Positions 60,318 to 64,000 of a DNA stretch of 64,000 nt are shown in pieces. How positions within the stretch are numbered: the stretch's first letter is position 1; every line of letters starts with the position of its first letter. Source of the stretch: Puffinus mauretanicus. Lineage: Eukaryota; Chordata; Aves; Procellariiformes; Procellariidae. The notes below the pieces were generated by a model. That model made no database searches. It saw only the letters and a program-made list of their open reading frames with translations, and was not told the origin of the DNA. A program made the position numbers and the translations under genes. Location: positions 5,969,001 to 6,033,000 of the forward strand of contig JAJKFH010000102.1 of the NCBI GenBank assembly GCA_023333565.1, written 5' to 3'.

Positions 60318-63300
60318 GTGAGTGGGCATCTGTGGCTCTGTCAGGCATGTTTGTGTGCTTCCCCATGACTAGCACGTGCAGCTGCTTTTGGTCTCTGTCC
60401 AATCTGTGTCTTTTCTTATTTTTCCATCAATATAAATGTAGTTATTTCCTTTATTTAAAAAGAAAACAGTGGCTTAAAATGTTATAGCTCATAGTGATGC
60501 CATTGTAAATGTTTTGACTTTTATGATTTATAGAGGTTAGTCATGACATGATGTGGCAAGTGTGATACTAAATCGTGTTGTGATTTATATCCATGTAATT
60601 CCCTTGACTACAACAGGGCTGAGAACAGAGTGTTTTCTATAACATTTGTTAAATTAACTGTCTCTCTATGTTGCCTGACTGAGATTTGTTGAAGCACAAC
60701 CTACATAACGCCATTCAGAGCTGTAGGCAGCAGCTGACCTGTCTTATGCAAACATATCCAAGACACAGCCATTATAACTCAGAGGTCTATCTCTGTATAT
60801 TTGTTATTGAGAAAGTCCAGGTAATTCTTACTGATTTTTAGAGATGAGAAATATGGGGTTTTTTACTCAGCATTTAGGGCCTTTAAAAAAATTACTCCTG
60901 TTTTAGCTGAGGGAAAGAAATTGAGAAGGTGACTTCTTAATTGGTAATGAAATGTGCAGTATGACAGGATGAATCAGTCTTAATCCATAGTAGTGTGGTT
61001 TTCTTCCCTGTACAAATGCAGGATAAAGTAATGTTTACCCATACTTTAACTTGTAATTCAAAATGATCACAAGGCCTTCCTTTTTTAAATCAGCCGTTTT
61101 TTTTTTCCAAACATGGAATAATGTTGAGACGATGTTATTCGGCCACCCAGACATCAGATGGAAATTGATAAGGTGCCTGAGGACTGACATCAGAAAAGTC
61201 AGAGAACCCAAACTTAGAGATGGGTTTGAAGATATGGCTGCACAATTATTCTGCATATCTAGCACTGTCATATCACATCTCCTTTTCAAACTGAAAAGTT
61301 TATTTAATCTCCTCTGTACAGAAGCTGCTTTGTTATACCACAGTGAAGATTAAGTAACACAATATTATCTTAAAAGATGATAGACACATAGGCAAATGAA
61401 TAAAATAGAAACTTGAAAATAATGGAGATATAGTACCAAGAATCCAGGAATTTGTTTTAGAACAAAACAAATCCAACTTGGACTTCTGATTTTCAAAGAT
61501 GAACCCGTTAACTTGCAAGGGGGGTGGATGGGTGTTTGTAATATTTTATACATGGAAAATTAGACTTACCAACCCCATCAGTCAGTTTTACATTTAGTCT
61601 CTCCTGCTTCCAGAAAGTGTTAATAGTCATTTCTGTTGCTCAACAACACGAGCTCCCCCCGATGAAGGGAGAGCTCCGTTCCATCACAAGCAATTCCTAG
61701 GGGCACTGATTCACGGGAGTAAAAATTTTGGTTCGGCGTTTTATGCAGAAGACTGATATTCTGATGTTTTAGACTGTTTACAATCATGCACTTTTAATTA
61801 CAATTTGTTTTTGTGTTCCAACTAAAGAATTGCTTCAATTTGCACTAGTTAATACAAATTAGACTTTTATATAATAGCTCCATTGGCAATATATAATAAT
61901 TCTTGGTAGAAGTTGTTCTAGATAAATCTGTTAATTTACAAAATGTGTCTTTAATTATGCATGAAAACATTAGCATTTTAAAATATTGCTAACTATACCT
62001 ATTTTGGCAAAATTCTGAGGTAAACTCCAGTGTTTTCATATGTAATTTCACATCACATTGAAGTTACTGTTTTATTTCTTCAACACTGCACATGTATAAA
62101 CGTTCTGGAGGACCTAAGCAGATGGATGTACCTAAAAAAGTTCTCCCTGTATTGTTCATCTTCCCTTATGTTGATTGTTCAAAATTCCTTGCTGTAGCAA
62201 CACACGTTTTCTCTCACTTTTGCCAATAAATGGTTAAATGTTGGATTATTAAAAGTAGGTTTGCATTTTTCTGGTAAATTTATTTATTTTTGGGTACCTA
62301 CCCTGACAAATTACTCTTTCAAAAAAAAAAACCAAACATATTTCAAGAGACAGGAGCCCAGACTAGCAGTAGAAAGCCAGCTGTGATTAGAAACATTATT
62401 GTGAAAATTGCTGTTTAAATTCCCAGGACTTGCTTTAAATACTTGAAAGATGACCATATATACTGTATTCTCTAACAGTCATGAAGATCACCTGGTAACA
62501 TATAGCTCAAAGATAGATAATAATCCAACTCAGTCCCCCGTGCAACTAACAGACTGAAATGTTTCTAAAGACATATTTTAGCAGAGATCTTAAAGGATTA
62601 GTAAATGTGAAACAGAGGCTTTCTGTATTTTAAAGCAATTTCCATATGTCATGGCCATCTGATAACTTTTTAATTGCTCTGTAGGCTGTAGGTTTCTGAT
62701 CTCAAGACTAGCATAATATCCTAGTTGCAATCATTAAATTAAGATAGTAATACATACCACATGTTTGCTGAAGAAATACTCTAATCAAAACTTAGGAGAT
62801 GTTGGATATCTCAAAATTACAGTGTAGTAACTGTCAGAGATTATTTTTAACTCTTGGATTGTCAACAGTAAATCATATTTTAACCTCATATCACAGTAAG
62901 TTGTTATCAGGAAAAAGCACTGGAACTGTACACGTATATCCTGCAAGGTTAGTATTTCCTAAACTTAGATCAATATATTGCCTTATTCTAAGATAATTTT
63001 TGTGTCTGGAATGTATTTAGATAGTGGGTACAATTCAAACATGAAACCAGTTAAAGTTCCCAAGCTCTTTATATCATTTGGCTTTGAAGATGAACATGGT
63101 AAATGAACTGGGGCTGAGTTCCTACAAACTTTAGAACAAAGCTCAGGAGGTTAAGTCAATTTACATGCATTTCCTTCTAAGATAGATTATCTTTGCTCCC
63201 CTGCACTTTATTGTGAATAGGACCTTTTTGTCTGAGACTAGAAAATGTAAAGTGGATTCGAAGGAAGGCAGCACTTTGTCTCAAACACTGGACTGGCTGA

Positions 63301-64000
63301 TGCATTTCATCTTGGCAGTGCTTAGACAGAATAGGGGACAGAGAGAACAACATCTTGCTAGTGTTCGCACATGTGGATATTGGCAGTTTCTGATACAGTA
63401 GCTCAGGAGTACAATACCATGTGGTACAGGTAACGATCACAAGTCTCCCATAGTGAGCAACAGATATTGAAAAATAAACTCAAGCTGCACAAGATCAAGG
63501 CCAAAATCTGTGAGGAATGCAGAAATGGCACCGTAAGCGCAATATTTTATATTTATATAATGTATGACTACTAAATATTGCTTTTTTTTGGTTTATTGCT
63601 AGTCTTCACACATGTAGAAATTCAGATTTGCTCGGAATGTGTGTAAGTCTTTCTTCTCCCTGCTTTACAGATGGAAACAGTGAAGCAACGAGAAGTTGCA
63701 GATGGGTCTGGGAACTGCCTATTTGGAGTTTGGTGTCTCTGTTGCTAGAACGTGTTGATACCAATAGTCATGCCACTAACGCATGCCTTTCATTTCACGC
63801 CTGCCAGTTAGTGCATCCTACTCAACAGGGAGAATATGCTTCATACTTTCAGCCAGATCTTTAGCAGGTAGAAGTGGCTGATATTAATGGAGCTTCATCT
63901 CTCTGTAATAGCCATGGGCTTGGCTCAGAGTGGAGGAGGGTTTTCTCTTTCCGTTTGGAAGCTGTGCTAGTACCCGTGCATCTCAAGAGGAATATTTCTG
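60318..64000 (+). other. PDE3A: PDE3A intron 5, 5' part
   Basis: This starts with the consensus donor GTGAGT and runs to the window edge. It was checked for the next PDE3A exon (which in human begins shortly before ...ISPLSSPCSSPLQG), and none was found, so exon 6 is beyond 64000. The sequence is AT-rich, with a motif-dense AT block near 61780-61990. No clear mobile element or RNA gene was seen. Confidence 0.9.

Noticed and set aside
63628..63864. Possible PDE3A exon 6 because of an SLSSPC word
   Set aside because: The rest of the translation does not follow PDE3A, the frame starts without a fitting splice acceptor, and the resemblance is limited to a few residues.

Overview
The window is vertebrate, almost certainly avian, nuclear DNA. 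It is AT-rich and dominated by introns, with no bacterial-style gene layout. Its dispersed repeats are CR1 LINE fragments, including one with the typical bird CR1 3' end near 47.1 kb. No Alu-, B1- or L1-like sequence was noticed. A crocodilian or turtle cannot be fully excluded, because they also carry CR1.

One gene explains all recognisable coding sequence: PDE3A (cGMP-inhibited cAMP 3',5'-phosphodiesterase 3A), read on the + strand. Four internal coding exons are present. Using the human exon order as I remember it (exon 1 ends at residue 320), they are exon 2 (3755-3805, 51 nt), exon 3 (53879-54139, 261 nt), exon 4 (57010-57164, 155 nt) and exon 5 (60202-60317, 116 nt). All junctions are AG/GT and the reading frame is continuous across them (phases 0/0, 0/0, 0/2, 2/1). 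Together they encode about 194 residues of the regulatory linker between the N-terminal membrane-association regions and the C-terminal catalytic domain. Exon 1 (membrane regions) lies upstream, and exon 6 onward (rest of the linker and the catalytic HD domain) lies downstream.

Layout: 1-3754 is the 3' end of intron 1. Next come exon 2, the 50.07 kb intron 2 (3806-53878), exon 3, the 2.87 kb intron 3, exon 4, the 3.04 kb intron 4, exon 5, and the first 3.68 kb of intron 5. The introns hold three clear CR1 copies (17.3-18.2 kb sense; 47.1-47.6 kb antisense; 56.2-56.6 kb antisense), two older CR1-like relics (about 9.9-10.2 and 23.2-23.5 kb, both antisense), microsatellites, homopolymer tracts, a 20-bp tandem repeat and a few CpG-retaining or GC-rich patches. 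No tRNA, rRNA, CRISPR or nested gene was found. The many 60-200 aa open frames in the introns look like chance.

No undescribed biological system was found. The points most worth checking are the weak splice donor of exon 4, which is followed by an open in-frame intronic extension; the frame-neutral 51-nt exon 2 isolated by a 50 kb intron; conservation of the exon 4 phosphorylation and brachydactyly-hypertension hotspot; CpG-retaining patches in intron 2 that could be alternative promoters or enhancers; and oppositely oriented CR1 copies flanking exon 3.
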